DNA of 7,843 bases from an uncultured Eubacteriales bacterium (GCA_934526185.1 CAKTAA010000103.1:1-7843), one strand, 5' to 3'. Positions 1 to 6,584 are shown, counted from the first letter of the stretch. Notes: generated from the sequence alone by a model not told the origin. Program-made: numbers and translations.

Positions 1-322
1 TTACCGCCACGCAGGAACGCGCCGGCTTGTTTGTAAAATACAGGGAATAAATTTCGTTGAAAGAGGAGAAGTCCTCCATGCTACTCAGATAGCATACAGT
101 TTTTACAGTATTTTCAAGAGAGCTGCCGGCGGTCTCTAATATTGCCTTGAGATTTTGGCAAACTCTATGGGTTTGTTCTTCAATCGTGTTTCCGGCTATT
201 TCCCCCGAGATGGGATCCAAAGGGATTTGACCCGAGGTAAAGACGAGATTTCCCGCAGCTACAGCCTGCGAGTAAGGTCCGATTGCAGCCGGCGCTTTGT
301 CAGTGTGTACAGAACGGCTCAT
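1..322 (-). CDS. ridA: RidA family reactive enamine/imine deaminase (partial, 3' end outside window)
   Basis: Translation of the minus strand from the ATG at 322 stays open to the left edge (107 codons; the family is usually about 125-130 residues, so roughly 20 are missing). RidA (YjgF/YER057c/UK114) proteins form cytosolic trimers that hydrolyse the reactive enamines 2-aminocrotonate and 2-aminoacrylate made by PLP enzymes such as IlvA. Visible family signatures are GPYSQAV at residues 15-21, FTSGQIPLDP at 28-37, and the ARSCVAV segment at 101-107 carrying the conserved active-site arginine (Arg102 here). The start is well supported: AAAGGAG lies about 6 bases before the ATG. It follows ilvA by 89 bases on the same strand with no promoter seen between them, so it is probably co-transcribed and under the same T-box. 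The functional pairing with IlvA, the classic source of its substrate, strengthens the call. Confidence 0.95.
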   Translation of the reverse strand, partial: MSRSVHTDKAPAAIGPYSQAVAAGNLVFTSGQIPLDPISGEIAGNTIEEQTHRVCQNLKAILETAGSSLENTVKTVCYLSSMEDFSSFNEIYSLYFTNKPARSCVAV

Positions 323-354
323 AAAAATCTCCTTTGTTAAGTAATTTCTGTTTA

Positions 355-375
355 GCTCAGCGCGCGTCGCTGAGC
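355..375 (-). other. Intercistronic hairpin between ilvA and ridA
   Basis: GCTCAGCG and CGCTGAGC form a perfect 8-bp GC-rich stem around a 5-base loop. On the minus strand it is followed by TAAACAG, and neither side has a T-tract, so it does not look like a complete intrinsic terminator. A second small hairpin (CAGG-AAA-CCTG, 378-388) sits just upstream of it in the transcript. Inference: an mRNA-stability or partial attenuation element that sets the ilvA:ridA ratio. Confidence 0.55.
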
Positions 376-411
376 CGCAGGTTTCCTGTGCATCGCCCTT
401 TCGTCGGCTTT

Positions 412-1602
412 TTACAGAAGCTTAAAGCCCCCGTCTCGCAGGGACTGCGTAATAAGCTGAACATGTTCGTAATCTCTGGTTTCCATTTCAATTCTTAAAT
501 AACAGCCGTTTACGCTCTCTGTGTTGCCCTTCTCGTAGTGGACTCCGGTGACATTTCCTCCGCAGTCGGCGATAATTCGGGAGATGTCCTTAAGCTGTCC
601 GGGTTTGTCAATTAACTCAATGAGCAGAATAGACGAACGACCGGATTTTAAAAGCCCACGGTCAATCACGCGTGACAGGCTTGTGACATCAATATTGCCG
701 CCTGAAACAACGCTTATCACCCGCTTACCTTTAATGGGGAACTTTTCAAACATGGCAGCGGCTACAGACGCGGCGCCGGCTCCCTCCGCGATCATTTTTT
801 GCTTTTCGATAAGCGTTAAAATGGCGGAGGAAATTTCATCATCAGTTACAAGTGCGATATCGTCAACATATTCATTAACAAGTCGGAATGTATTTTCCCC
901 CGGTTGTTTCACGGCAATACCGTCGGCAATGGTTTGCCCGCAATCAAGGCATCCGATTTTTCCGTTTCTGATCGAATGGAACATGCCGGGTGCCCCGGCA
1001 GACTGAACACCGTAAATCTTTATAGATGGACGTATTTGCTTCGCAGTATAGGCAATTCCCGATATAAGGCCGCCGCCTCCGACGGGAACAATGATAGCGT
1101 CAATGCTGTCGAGATCGTTCATAATTTCGAGAGCGATAGTCCCCTGACCTGCTATTACATTTTCATCATCAAAGGGGTGTATAAACGTGCAGCCCATGCT
1201 TTCCTTCAGCTTTAGGGCCTTTACATAGGCATCTTCGTAACATCCCTTGACCAGACAAACCTCTGCGCCGTAGGCTTTTGTTGCTTCTATTTTTGAAATG
1301 GGGGCGCTGTCCGGCAGACAGATAAGCGATTGAATGCCGCACTTTGTCGCGGCAAGCGCAACTCCCTGCGCATGATTTCCTGCGGAGCAGGCGATAACGC
1401 CTTTCAATTTTTCTTCATCCGAAAGCATCGCAATCTTGTAGCCGGAGCCTCTGACTTTAAAAGATCCTGTAATCTGCAAATTTTCCGGCTTCAAATACAA
1501 TTCGCAGTTTGGCGCGACACCATAGGCTCTCACCACTGCAGTTTCACGGATAATGGAACGCAGGAACACTTGCGCATTAAATACCATATCGAGAGTTAAC
1601 AT
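412..1602 (-). CDS. ilvA: Threonine ammonia-lyase (threonine dehydratase), single-ACT form
   Basis: This PLP enzyme converts L-threonine to 2-oxobutyrate and ammonia, the entry step to isoleucine (or, in anaerobes, to threonine catabolism). The 396 residues match the roughly 400-residue single-ACT class rather than the 500-residue E. coli IlvA with two ACT-like domains. Visible motifs: GSFKVRG with the Schiff-base Lys49, SAGNHAQG at 73-80, the phosphate-binding loop GGGGL at 175-179, and a VVSGGN segment at 298-303. Residues from about 324 onward form an ACT domain (LLIELIDKPGQL), the likely allosteric site. The start at 1602 is preferred because AAAGGCGG sits 8 bases upstream; the ATG at codon 6 has no such site. 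A T-box leader and consensus promoter lie directly upstream, and ridA follows. T-box control favours a biosynthetic role over a purely degradative one; that part is inference. Confidence 0.96.
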   Translation of the reverse strand: MLTLDMVFNAQVFLRSIIRETAVVRAYGVAPNCELYLKPENLQITGSFKVRGSGYKIAMLSDEEKLKGVIACSAGNHAQGVALAATKCGIQSLICLPDSAPISKIEATKAYGAEVCLVKGCYEDAYVKALKLKESMGCTFIHPFDDENVIAGQGTIALEIMNDLDSIDAIIVPVGGGGLISGIAYTAKQIRPSIKIYGVQSAGAPGMFHSIRNGKIGCLDCGQTIADGIAVKQPGENTFRLVNEYVDDIALVTDDEISSAILTLIEKQKMIAEGAGAASVAAAMFEKFPIKGKRVISVVSGGNIDVTSLSRVIDRGLLKSGRSSILLIELIDKPGQLKDISRIIADCGGNVTGVHYEKGNTESVNGCYLRIEMETRDYEHVQLITQSLRDGGFKLL

Positions 1603-1646
1603 TTTTTCCGCCTTTCCGTTGGTGCATTAAGAAAATGCTGAAGCTT

Positions 1647-1696
1647 TAAATGAACAAACACCCGTCTCAAAGCATAAATCACTTTGAGACGGGTGT
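1647..1696 (-). terminator. T-box intrinsic terminator ahead of ilvA
   Basis: A perfect 15-bp stem has arms at 1658-1672 and 1682-1696, ACACCCGTCTCAAAG in the transcript, with a 9-base loop. It is followed by a U-rich run (UUUGUUCAUUU). Its 5' arm contains CGUCUCAAA, the same bases needed for the antiterminator, so the two structures exclude each other as expected of a T-box. It ends about 45 bases before the ilvA start. Confidence 0.95.
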
Positions 1697-1941
1697 AAAT
1701 CATTGGATTTGCACTCGCGGTACCACTCAAATTGCGGATATCAAATCCGCCACCTCTTCAGAATCTAACAATTCCTATGCGTTAACGCCGCATTCACGGG
1801 AGACATCTACTTATCTTGTTTTCGATCCTCCGGCTCAGAAGTGAGAGGCCCTTTAGAAAGCTTTATACCGATTCGCACCAACCACCGGCTCTCTGAAATA
1901 ACACAATCCTGACCGTCTTCGTCACAGCCTTTTATTCAATT
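1647..1941 (-). promoter_or_regulatory. T-box leader RNA controlling ilvA-ridA (tRNA-sensing)
   Basis: T-boxes bind a specific uncharged tRNA and then allow readthrough into the downstream gene. Elements in transcript order: a k-turn-like GACGAAGA near the base of Stem I; the apical Stem I sequence AGAGAGCC...GGTTGGTGCGAA (1867-1894); the specifier region; a Stem II with the loop motif GAAAAC...AGTAG; an ATGCG/CGCAT hairpin; and the T-box AATTTGAGTGGTACCGCG (1716-1733). The antiterminator is readable: UUUGAG pairs with CUCAAA and GCG with CGU around the UGGUACC bulge. UGGU predicts a tRNA with discriminator base A. By alignment with the usual specifier-ACUCCUGAG arrangement, the codon in the specifier position is CUC (complement of 1843-1845), because the following ACUUCU can pair with AGA(C)GGU on the 5' side. 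That reads as leucine rather than isoleucine, but this placement was done by eye. Confidence 0.95.
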
Positions 1942-1947
1942 TTTTTT

Positions 1948-1976
1948 ATTATACCACTGCAAAAATCAACTGTCAA
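1948..1976 (-). promoter_or_regulatory. Consensus sigma-A promoter for the T-box/ilvA-ridA unit
   Basis: TTGACA (1971-1976) is separated by exactly 17 bases from TATAAT (1948-1953) on the minus strand, a perfect match to the housekeeping consensus. Transcription should begin near 1941, just before the T-box Stem I. No clear intrinsic terminator was seen between the thiD stop (2058) and this promoter, so some thi transcripts may run into the leader and meet its terminator. Confidence 0.93.
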
Positions 1977-2057
1977 TAACTTTGAAGAAATTTAACAATT
2001 AAATGTTAGCAGAATCCTCACCCGTAGTCAGGAAATCTTGGAAAACCAGAAAACAGA

Positions 2058-2855
2058 CTAAGAACTTGCAAAAGGAGGGATACGATACATGTGATTGACG
2101 GGGCCGCAGCCTGCTCCTAAATCAAGCATGGATTCCAAGGCCCCTGTCAAATACCGTTTTGCTTCCCTGACACTTTCGGTAAGGGATTTGCCCGCGGCCA
2201 ATCCGCACGCTACCGCAGAGGACAGCGTACATCCGGTGCCATGGGTATTCGGGTTTTGGATTCTCTCTGCTCGAAACCATACGGCATTTCCTTTTTCGTA
2301 TAATAAATCATCTGCGCAAGCTTCGAGATGACCGCCCTTTATAAGAATTGCACATGGGAGTTTTTGGGAGAGCTCCCGGGCAGCGCGGAGCATGTCCTCT
2401 CTTTTTTTTATGTCGAATCCGCAAAGAGAAGCGGCTTCCGGAATGTTGGGAGTAATAAGGGTTCCCAACGGAAAAAGCTTTTCGAACATAACGTGAACAG
2501 TATCCTCATTCATCAGCCGGTCCCCGTTTGTCGAAACCATAACAGGATCGATAACAACATTTCGGGCGCCGAAACGGGAAAGAGTGTCCGCTGCTGCTTC
2601 AGCGGCAGCGGCATTTCCCAGCATGCCGATTTTTACCGCATCCGGATAAATATCTGTAAAGATACATTCAAGCTGTTGGCTGATAAAATCCGCTGGTGTT
2701 TGAAGAATACCGTATACACCGGCGGTATTCTGAGCGGTTAAGGCGGTGACGGCGCTCATGGCGTACATGCCGCAGGCTGTAATTGTTTTGATGTCGGCTT
2801 GGATTCCGGCTCCTCCGCATGAGTCCGAACCTGCAATGGTAAGTACCTTAAACAT
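2058..2855 (-). CDS. thiD: Bifunctional hydroxymethylpyrimidine (phosphate) kinase
   Basis: ThiD phosphorylates HMP to HMP-P and then to HMP-PP, the pyrimidine substrate of ThiE. It is a cytosolic ribokinase-fold enzyme. The 265-residue length is typical. Motifs: IAGSDSCGGAGIQAD at 7-21 (substrate and glycine-rich segment), AQNT at 41-44, DPVM at 103-106, TPN at 135-137, KGGH at 173-176, and HGTGCTLSSA at 205-214 with the anion hole and the family's conserved Cys209. No ThiE domain is fused, unlike some ThiD-ThiE fusions. It is the last gene of the thi operon: its ATG overlaps the end of the HAD gene by 8 bases, and GGTGAG lies 8 bases before the start, inside the upstream coding sequence, so translation is probably coupled. 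HMP-P made by ThiC in the same operon is its expected substrate. Confidence 0.96.
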   Translation of the reverse strand: MFKVLTIAGSDSCGGAGIQADIKTITACGMYAMSAVTALTAQNTAGVYGILQTPADFISQQLECIFTDIYPDAVKIGMLGNAAAAEAAADTLSRFGARNVVIDPVMVSTNGDRLMNEDTVHVMFEKLFPLGTLITPNIPEAASLCGFDIKKREDMLRAARELSQKLPCAILIKGGHLEACADDLLYEKGNAVWFRAERIQNPNTHGTGCTLSSAVACGLAAGKSLTESVREAKRYLTGALESMLDLGAGCGPVNHMYRIPPFASS

Positions 2856-3501
2856 CGAGATAGCTCACCGCCTCCAAGAGTGATTGAAAATACCAGTTTA
2901 CCTCCCGTCTCAGCTCCGCTTGATTGTTCTCTTCCTCTTTATCGTAAACGCCGGCAACAGGGAAGCCGTCTCTTCGGGCTGTTTTTGCAGCGTGCAGAGC
3001 GTCCTCAAAAACGACGGTATTTTCCTTTGCCGTACCGAGGGAGGCGAGTGCTTTCTGATAAATCAGAGGTGAACTTTTTCCGGCTCCCACTTCACGGCAT
3101 GTGAATATACTGCTGAAATATTCACGAATTCCCGTCCTGCATAGACCGGCTTCGACCAGTGTACGATCTGTTGCCGTAGCAATGCATACGGGGATACCCT
3201 CAGATGTCAGCCGCTTGAGCAAATCCAAAGCTCCCTCCTTTAAGACAACCTCATTTTTGTAATATTCAAACAGCATATGGTCTATACTGTCCATAATTTC
3301 CTCCGTGCTTGAAGCGATGCCGTATTCCTCCTGAAAATGGCATGCCGCCTGCAGAAGGCTCATAGCGCGCAGTGTCTCGCGAAGTCCCGGTCGGGGTTCT
3401 ATACCGAGACTTCTCAGATATTTCTCCCCCATGTTTCTCCACATGCTCATGGAATCGAGAAGCGTCCCGTCAAGATCAAAGATAATACCGGCCCACTTCA
3501 T
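2848..3501 (-). CDS. HAD-superfamily phosphatase embedded in the thiamine operon
   Basis: The protein has 217 residues with all four HAD motifs of the beta-phosphoglucomutase-like subfamily. Motif I is FDLDGTLLD with nucleophile Asp9 and acid/base Asp11; motif II is the IATATDR threonine (about 109); motif III is Lys142 in GAGKSSP; motif IV is FEDALHAAK with Glu166-Asp167. A helical cap lies between motif I and about residue 90. Motif III lacks the usual GKPxPD. The ATG at 3501 is chosen because it overlaps the thiE stop as ATGA and has GAGG 10 bases upstream; an ATG at 3543 would add 14 residues and overlap thiE by 46 bases. Position between thiE and thiD, with overlaps on both sides, strongly suggests a thiamine role. 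The substrate cannot be read from sequence; thiamine monophosphate or a damaged pathway intermediate are candidates. Confidence is high for fold and low for substrate. Confidence 0.9.
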   Translation of the reverse strand: MKWAGIIFDLDGTLLDSMSMWRNMGEKYLRSLGIEPRPGLRETLRAMSLLQAACHFQEEYGIASSTEEIMDSIDHMLFEYYKNEVVLKEGALDLLKRLTSEGIPVCIATATDRTLVEAGLCRTGIREYFSSIFTCREVGAGKSSPLIYQKALASLGTAKENTVVFEDALHAAKTARRDGFPVAGVYDKEEENNQAELRREVNWYFQSLLEAVSYLDV

Positions 3502-4139
3502 AGGCTCACCGCCTCTTCGGATAATTTTCGCAGCCGTCTGCATGCGTTCGGAATATCATCGGCGGCGAAAATCGCGGAAACCAAAGCCACGCCATCGATT
3601 CCGGAACCTTTCAGCAAAGGGAGGTTTTTTTCATTGATTCCGCCGATTGCGCAGACGGGAATGGAAACAGCTTGGCAGATTTCGCGGAGCACCGCCAATG
3701 ATACGTCAGAAGCATCCGACTTCGTTGAGGTAGGGAAAACAGAGCCCACGCCGAGATAATCAGCGCCGTTTTCCTCAGCTAACTTGGCCTGTCTGACGGT
3801 CTGTACAGAAACGCCGAGAATTTTATCAGAACCAATAAGAGAACGGACATCCGCAGCATTCATATCGCTTTGACCGACGTGGATACCGTCTGCACCGCAT
3901 TCCACCGCAAGCTTTACATTGTCGTTGATGATAAACGGAATTTTAGCGAATTTGCATATGTCTCGAATGACAAGGGCTTCAGAAAGAAATGACGCATAAT
4001 CCAGATTTTTTTCCCGAAGCTGTATACAGGTTGCGCCGCCGGCAAGCGCTTCCTTCACTTGTTCAGCCAATGTTTTTCTGCCGGTCCAGGCCCGGTCCGT
4101 CACTGCGTATAACCGCATGATATGCCTGTCACATTTCAT
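3498..4139 (-). CDS. thiE: Thiamine-phosphate synthase
   Basis: ThiE condenses HMP-PP with hydroxyethylthiazole phosphate to give thiamine monophosphate and pyrophosphate. It is a 213-residue TIM-barrel protein, the normal length. Motifs: YAVTDR at 11-16, QLREKN at 40-45, the IINDN strand at 70-74, HVGQSD at 87-92 with the Mg-binding aspartate, the substrate loop VFPTSTKSDA at 134-143, and CAIGGI at 163-168. The start at 4139 has GAAAGG 12 bases upstream, slightly long; an alternative ATG at codon 8 has a weaker site but leaves the core intact. It sits 100 bases after thiM, whose product supplies the thiazole phosphate, and its stop overlaps the HAD start by four bases (ATGA). Confidence 0.96.
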   Translation of the reverse strand: MKCDRHIMRLYAVTDRAWTGRKTLAEQVKEALAGGATCIQLREKNLDYASFLSEALVIRDICKFAKIPFIINDNVKLAVECGADGIHVGQSDMNAADVRSLIGSDKILGVSVQTVRQAKLAEENGADYLGVGSVFPTSTKSDASDVSLAVLREICQAVSIPVCAIGGINEKNLPLLKGSGIDGVALVSAIFAADDIPNACRRLRKLSEEAVSL

Positions 4140-4239
4140 AAAATTACCAAACCTTTCAACGCAGTATAAATTTGTTTGCCTAAATAGTGAGACATGGATA
4201 AACCCAAATTCGGCCTCGGGTATACAAAAAGATTATATT
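4140..4239 (-). other. thiM-thiE intercistronic spacer with a small hairpin
   Basis: These 100 bases are the largest gap inside the thi operon. A short stem (ACCCGA pairing with UUGGGU, one G-U pair) lies about 20 bases after the thiM stop, without a following T-tract. A TATAAT-like hexamer occurs right after the thiM stop but has no -35 at a suitable distance. No coding frame was seen. The spacer may shape mRNA processing or thiE translation. Confidence 0.4.
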
Positions 4240-5064
4240 TTATATACGTTTTTCCAGCTTGGCACTGTTTTCAAGACGTCCGCCGTCCAGACGGTATATT
4301 TCATCGATAATATAATTTCTGTATGTTGCGTTTCCTTCGCTTTCTGAAAGTCTGGCGTATGCGCGTTCACCGCATAGGCCCATGGCGCAGACGGCTGCGG
4401 CGGCTGCGCCGCAGGGATCGTCGGGATTGGCTGTCAGATAAGCAGTCGTCATAGCAGAAAGCATACATCCAGTCCCCGTTATTCTGCCCATCATGGGATG
4501 TCCGTTGCGCACAAGATAAACGGTGCCGCCGTCTGTTATCATGTCAATCGCCCCGGTAATTATGACAATTGCCTGAGTGGATTTTGCAAATTTTTTCGCA
4601 AAATCTATGGCGTACTCCAGTGTTTCTTCTGTAACAGCGTCGGCCGCATCGGCGTCCACACCCTTTGTGCTGCCTGTCCCCAAGGCCAAAGCTTTCATTT
4701 CAGATATATTGCCGCGTATCGCTGTAAAACGAATCTCTTTCAGCAATTTGACAGCCGTCTGTGTACGAAGCGAAGAAGCACCGGCACCGACCGGATCCAA
4801 CAAAACCGGGTGCCCGCATTCGACCGCTTTTTTTCCGGCTGCGAACATGGCCGGAATCGTATTCTGGTTCAATGTTCCGATATTGATATTTAAGCCGCCG
4901 CAGATGGCCGTGATTTCCTCCGCTTCGGCAATATCGTCAGCCATAATAGGGGATGCACCGCATGCGAGCAAGATGTTTGCACAGTCGTTGACCGTTACAT
5001 AATTTGTGATATTGTGGATGAGCGGCATTTTTGATCTTACCTTTTCCAAATACTCTTTAATCAT
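4240..5064 (-). CDS. thiM: Hydroxyethylthiazole kinase
   Basis: ThiM phosphorylates the salvaged thiazole alcohol hydroxyethylthiazole (EC 2.7.1.50) to the substrate of ThiE. It is a cytosolic ribokinase-like enzyme. From the ATG at 5064 it has 274 residues, the usual size. Motifs: PLIHNITNYVTVNDCAN at 14-30 (thiazole-binding N-terminal strand), GASPIMA at 36-42, DPVGAG at 90-95, RGNISE at 117-122, and the anion-hole segment ITGTGCMLSA at 195-204 with the conserved Cys200. A TTG codon at 5091 would add nine residues, but AAAGG stands 12 bases before the ATG and family N-termini match the shorter form. It lies 98 bases after thiC and 100 before thiE. With no thiazole synthesis genes in the window, this kinase is the thiazole entry point of the operon. 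Confidence 0.96.
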   Translation of the reverse strand: MIKEYLEKVRSKMPLIHNITNYVTVNDCANILLACGASPIMADDIAEAEEITAICGGLNINIGTLNQNTIPAMFAAGKKAVECGHPVLLDPVGAGASSLRTQTAVKLLKEIRFTAIRGNISEMKALALGTGSTKGVDADAADAVTEETLEYAIDFAKKFAKSTQAIVIITGAIDMITDGGTVYLVRNGHPMMGRITGTGCMLSAMTTAYLTANPDDPCGAAAAAVCAMGLCGERAYARLSESEGNATYRNYIIDEIYRLDGGRLENSAKLEKRI

Positions 5065-5162
5065 AGAAACAACCAGCCTTTCGTATTTCAAATTTCTGTA
5101 TCCGGCGAATGGATGACAGTGTCAAAAAGTTCCAACGTTCCGAACCCCGAAAGCCCAAACTT
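5065..5162 (-). other. thiC-thiM intercistronic spacer with weak hairpin and T-run
   Basis: The 98-base gap contains a possible AT-rich stem (AAAGUUU with GAACUUU) enclosing a large loop and ending in UUUUU, followed by a small palindrome TGACACTGTCA (5114-5124) that includes a TTGACA hexamer. No good -10 follows (best is GATACA at 17 bases). It may act as a weak processing or attenuation element; the evidence is thin. Confidence 0.3.
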
Positions 5163-6470
5163 TCATTCTTCAAAAATGGAAACGATTTCTCCGTCAAGGA
5201 TTCGATTCATATTTTTTACCGCACAGAAGTTACCGCACATGCTGCAGGTATCTTCCTGTTCGGGTTTTGCAGAATCGCGGTAGCGCCTCGCCTTTTCCGG
5301 ATCGATAGACAGCTCGAACATTTTTTCCCAGTCAAGTTGTTTTCTGGCGAGACTCATTTCATTGTCCCAATCCATTGCGTGCGGTATGCCTTTGGCAATA
5401 TCCGCTGCGTGCGCTGCAATTTTTGCTGCTACAATTCCCTCGTGTACATCGTCGGCATCGGGCAGACGGAGGTGTTCAGCCGGCGTAACGTAACAGAGAA
5501 ATGCCGCGCCGTGAGAGGCCGCGACAGCGCCGCCGATAGCCGAAGTGATGTGATCGTATCCGGGCGCAACGTCTGTGACAAGAGGGCCGAGTACATAAAA
5601 CGGCGCCCCGTGACACAGCGTCTTTTGAATCTCCATATTCGCAGCTATCTGATTGAGCGGCATATGGCCGGGTCCCTCTATCATTACCTGTACGTCCCTT
5701 GCCCAGGCCCGCTTTGTCAGCTCACCGAGCGTTATAAGCTCTTCAATTTGTGAAGCATCGCTCGCATCTTTGAGACACCCCGGGCGACAGGCGTCGCCTA
5801 AACTGAGGGTAACGTCGTATGTACGGCAAATCTCCAGAATGTCGTCAAAATGTTCGTAAAACGGATTCTCTTTGCCGGTCATTTCCATCCAAGCAAAAAT
5901 AATGGAACCTCCTCGGGAGACAATATTGGTAAGTCTCTTGTTGCGCTTGAATTTTTCGGCTGTTTCTTTGTGAATACCGCAGTGAATGGTCATAAAATCT
6001 ACGCCGTCCTCCGCGTGCATCCTGACGATATCCAGCCATTGCTCAGAGGTGATTTCACGCAGTGGTTTGTGATAAGCTACAACTGCGTCATAGATAGGTA
6101 CGGTGCCGATCATCGCAGAGCAGTGTGCAATCAGATTTCTCCTGAAAACCTGTGTATTTCCATATGAACTGAGATCCATAATGGCTTCGGCACCCATATC
6201 CACAGCGCTCTGAACCTTTTTCAGTTCCAGTTCCGGATCCGTCAGATCCCTTGACGTACCGAGGTTTACGTTTATCTTTGTTTTTAACATAGCCCCCAGT
6301 CCGTTCGGCGTTACGGATTTATGCAGCTTATTGCACGGAATGATAACCTTGCCGTCCGCCATGAGCTCCATGAGATACTCCGGCGAGAGATGTTCTCTAT
6401 TTGCAACCGCTTCAATTTCCTTTGTCAGAATGTGTTTGCGAGCCGCTTCCATTTGCGTAGAATATTTCAT
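5163..6470 (-). CDS. thiC: Phosphomethylpyrimidine (HMP-P) synthase, radical SAM
   Basis: ThiC rearranges 5-aminoimidazole ribotide into HMP-P using SAM and a C-terminal [4Fe-4S] cluster. The 435 residues place it in the shorter ThiC class, which lacks the long N-terminal extension of E. coli-type proteins (about 630 residues). Visible motifs: NVNLGTSRD at 68-76, IMDLSSYGN at 97-105, VPIYDAV at 124-130, MTIHCGIH at 160-167, SLGDACRPGC at 223-232, MIEGPGHMPLNQI at 263-275, YVLGPLVTDVAPGYDHI at 292-308, and the cluster-binding cysteines 409, 412 and 416 in CSMCGNFC. That spacing is C-x2-C-x3-C rather than the C-x2-C-x4-C of E. coli. The ATG at 6470 has GAAAGGA about 11 bases upstream and follows the TPP riboswitch terminator by 54 bases. 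It is the first gene of the thi operon, the usual place for riboswitch-controlled thiC. Confidence 0.98.
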   Translation of the reverse strand: MKYSTQMEAARKHILTKEIEAVANREHLSPEYLMELMADGKVIIPCNKLHKSVTPNGLGAMLKTKINVNLGTSRDLTDPELELKKVQSAVDMGAEAIMDLSSYGNTQVFRRNLIAHCSAMIGTVPIYDAVVAYHKPLREITSEQWLDIVRMHAEDGVDFMTIHCGIHKETAEKFKRNKRLTNIVSRGGSIIFAWMEMTGKENPFYEHFDDILEICRTYDVTLSLGDACRPGCLKDASDASQIEELITLGELTKRAWARDVQVMIEGPGHMPLNQIAANMEIQKTLCHGAPFYVLGPLVTDVAPGYDHITSAIGGAVAASHGAAFLCYVTPAEHLRLPDADDVHEGIVAAKIAAHAADIAKGIPHAMDWDNEMSLARKQLDWEKMFELSIDPEKARRYRDSAKPEQEDTCSMCGNFCAVKNMNRILDGEIVSIFEE

Positions 6471-6524
6471 ATGTTAGCCATTCCTTTCACATACGCGGGT
6501 GAATGCTTCGTAAGTATCAGACAG

Positions 6525-6559
6525 AAAAAAGAGAATGCCCTTTTACGATGGGCATTCTC
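6525..6559 (-). terminator. Riboswitch-controlled intrinsic terminator before thiC
   Basis: The transcript forms a perfect 10-bp stem, GAGAATGCCC with GGGCATTCTC (arms 6550-6559 and 6531-6540), around a 9-base loop and followed by UUUUUU. It lies between the TPP aptamer and thiC. A small 5-bp hairpin (ATCTG/CAGAT, 6566-6582) sits between aptamer and terminator. TPP binding is expected to favour this terminator and switch the operon off. Confidence 0.95.
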
Positions 6560-6584
6560 CGGAATATCTGTCGATGGCAGATGC

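Noticed and set aside
548..1006. Plus-strand open frame of 152 codons opposite ilvA
   Set aside because: It is antisense to a gene with full catalytic motifs, has no ribosome site, and its composition (Ser/Pro-rich) is typical of a shadow frame.
2328..2741. Plus-strand open frame of 137 codons opposite thiD
   Set aside because: It is a shadow of thiD with no ribosome site and no recognisable features.
3502..3543. Upstream ATG for the HAD gene at 3543
   Set aside because: It would extend 46 bases into thiE with no Shine-Dalgarno sequence and add residues before the HAD motif I that the family does not have; the ATGA junction at 3501 is better.
4232..4250. TATAAT-like sequence after thiM as an internal promoter
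   Set aside because: No -35 lies at 16-18 bases; the nearest TTGAAA is well over 20 bases upstream.
5065..5091. TTG start for thiM giving nine extra residues
   Set aside because: The ATG at 5064 has AAAGG upstream and matches the family N-terminus, while the TTG has no ribosome site.
5114..5124. Palindrome TGACACTGTCA as a repressor operator or internal promoter
   Set aside because: The arms are only five bases, occur once, and the TTGACA inside has no acceptable -10, so there is no support beyond chance.
5109..5753. Plus-strand open frame of 214 codons opposite thiC
   Set aside because: It is antisense to thiC, whose cluster and active-site motifs fill this stretch, and its translation shows no domain-like features.
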